Positions 18,775-19,132 of a stretch of DNA of 19,132 nucleotides are shown piece after piece. The DNA is from Gemmatimonadota bacterium (GTDB taxonomy: Bacteria; Gemmatimonadota; Gemmatimonadetes; Gemmatimonadales; GWC2-71-9), in contig JADJPD010000009.1 of NCBI GenBank assembly GCA_016713435.1, positions 1 through 19,132 on the forward strand, given 5' to 3'. The notes beneath the pieces are model-generated. The model saw only the letters and a program-made list of their open reading frames with translations. It ran no database searches and had not been told where the DNA came from. A program made the translations under genes and the position numbers. How positions within the stretch are numbered: position 1 is the stretch's first letter; the number at the start of each line of letters is the position of its first letter.

Positions 18775-19132
18775 TGTTGGGCCTTCTGGATGTAGTCGAA
18801 TGCAGCCTGTACCGCCCGCTTCACCGCTTCACTCCGGCGCACGGAGCCTGGGAGATCGCCCAGCTCACCTGGGCTCTTGATGTAGTACTTGTCTGAGTTG
18901 ACCTTGACGTGGACGTTCACTGCCCACTACCTCCTCGTTCTGCGTCCACGGACACTTGGTTGCCCTTGATCTTGGTGTTCAGGGGTGCGCTTGTTAGCGA
19001 ACTTAGGTTTCTGTCCCCTCCACCCTCTTCGGAGTAGAGGTGTTCGACCACCAGCTCTCCGCTGCAATCCCGGTTGCCGTTGCCCCGACGAGCGAGGCCG
19101 GAATGCCGACCGCGACCGCGCCCGCAACCGTC
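18771..19132 (-). CDS. C-terminal part of a polymorphic toxin (cassette 3), frameshifted, cut by the window edge
   Basis: The 5' part lies beyond the right edge. The visible piece starts with a hydrophobic Ala/Gly-rich segment (VAGAVAVGIPASLVGATATG), then ESWWSNTSTPKRVEGTE. After an indel near 19005 it continues PLNTKIKGNQVSVDAERGG. A second indel near 18918 joins it to NVHVKVNSDKYYIKSPGELG and SVRRSEAVKRAVQAAFDYIQ, ending KAQQ-stop. 'GNQVSVD...', then a 'KYY' strand and a final helix 'AV..AFDYI' match a toxin C-terminus I have seen in Rhs-type proteins, but I cannot name its activity. Read without repair, the last 49 codons (GTG 18920) would form a separate small gene overlapping at GTGA; I prefer a single protein. 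The stop overlaps the Imm32-like start by four bases. Confidence 0.6.

Noticed and set aside
18771..18920. A separate 49-residue gene with GTGA overlaps on both sides
   Set aside because: One added base joins it to the upstream frame as a typical toxin C-terminus, which I find the simpler reading.

Overview
The window looks like part of a chromosome from a high-GC, Gram-negative environmental bacterium. The kinase, Lon and diheme cytochromes resemble those of Gemmatimonadota; this is my inference from sequence style, as no marker gene is present. Lipoproteins and membrane-anchored c-type cytochromes imply a diderm envelope. Most larger genes are broken by one- or two-base indels, usually in G/C homopolymers, with the protein continuing in another frame. 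Even lon is hit five times. This fits uncorrected long-read assembly better than real decay, so I describe genes as reconstructed across the shifts.

Layout. (1) 1-3304, minus strand: an ABC importer operon of the COG2984/COG4120/COG1101 type: lipoprotein substrate-binding protein, a STAS-domain protein with a long C-terminal region, permease, and the start of the ATPase, which runs off the left edge. (2) 3305-3791: a gene-free stretch holding a 250-bp element with 48-bp inverted ends. (3) 3792-5738, minus: a Ser/Thr protein kinase with two membrane helices and a coiled-coil tail, divergent from lon (6114-8696, plus), which ends at a strong palindromic terminator. (4) 8837-10680, minus: two tandem paralogous diheme cytochromes c, one with a membrane helix and one with a lipobox. 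(5) 10867-13840, minus: a TetR-type regulator, then a TrmB-like regulator whose stop overlaps (ATGA) the start of an Hpt-REC-REC-GGDEF diguanylate cyclase. The TrmB-like gene has a promoter that predicts a leaderless mRNA. (6) 14085-15332, minus: an unrecognised protein of about 400 residues. (7) 15641-16227, plus: a 66-aa protein overlapping a nucleotidyltransferase, a toxin-antitoxin-like pair. (8) 16320-19132, minus: three consecutive polymorphic-toxin/immunity cassettes.

The last block is the most interesting part. Two cassettes begin with the same Rhs 'DPIGLAGG...NPVSFSDPFGL' tip but lack the Rhs core and an obvious start, so they look like orphan C-terminal tips. Cassette 2 carries a Cys/His amidase-like toxin followed by a frameshifted lipoprotein, the logical periplasmic immunity partner. 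Cassette 1 carries a different toxin domain whose reconstructed end overlaps a three-helix membrane protein. Cassette 3, cut by the right edge, pairs a toxin C-terminus with an Imm32-like protein. The block looks less GC-rich than the rest of the window, consistent with horizontal gain.

A family of short hairpin repeats (GGAGC-NNN-GCTCC core) is scattered between genes. I saw no rRNA, tRNA, CRISPR array or transposase.
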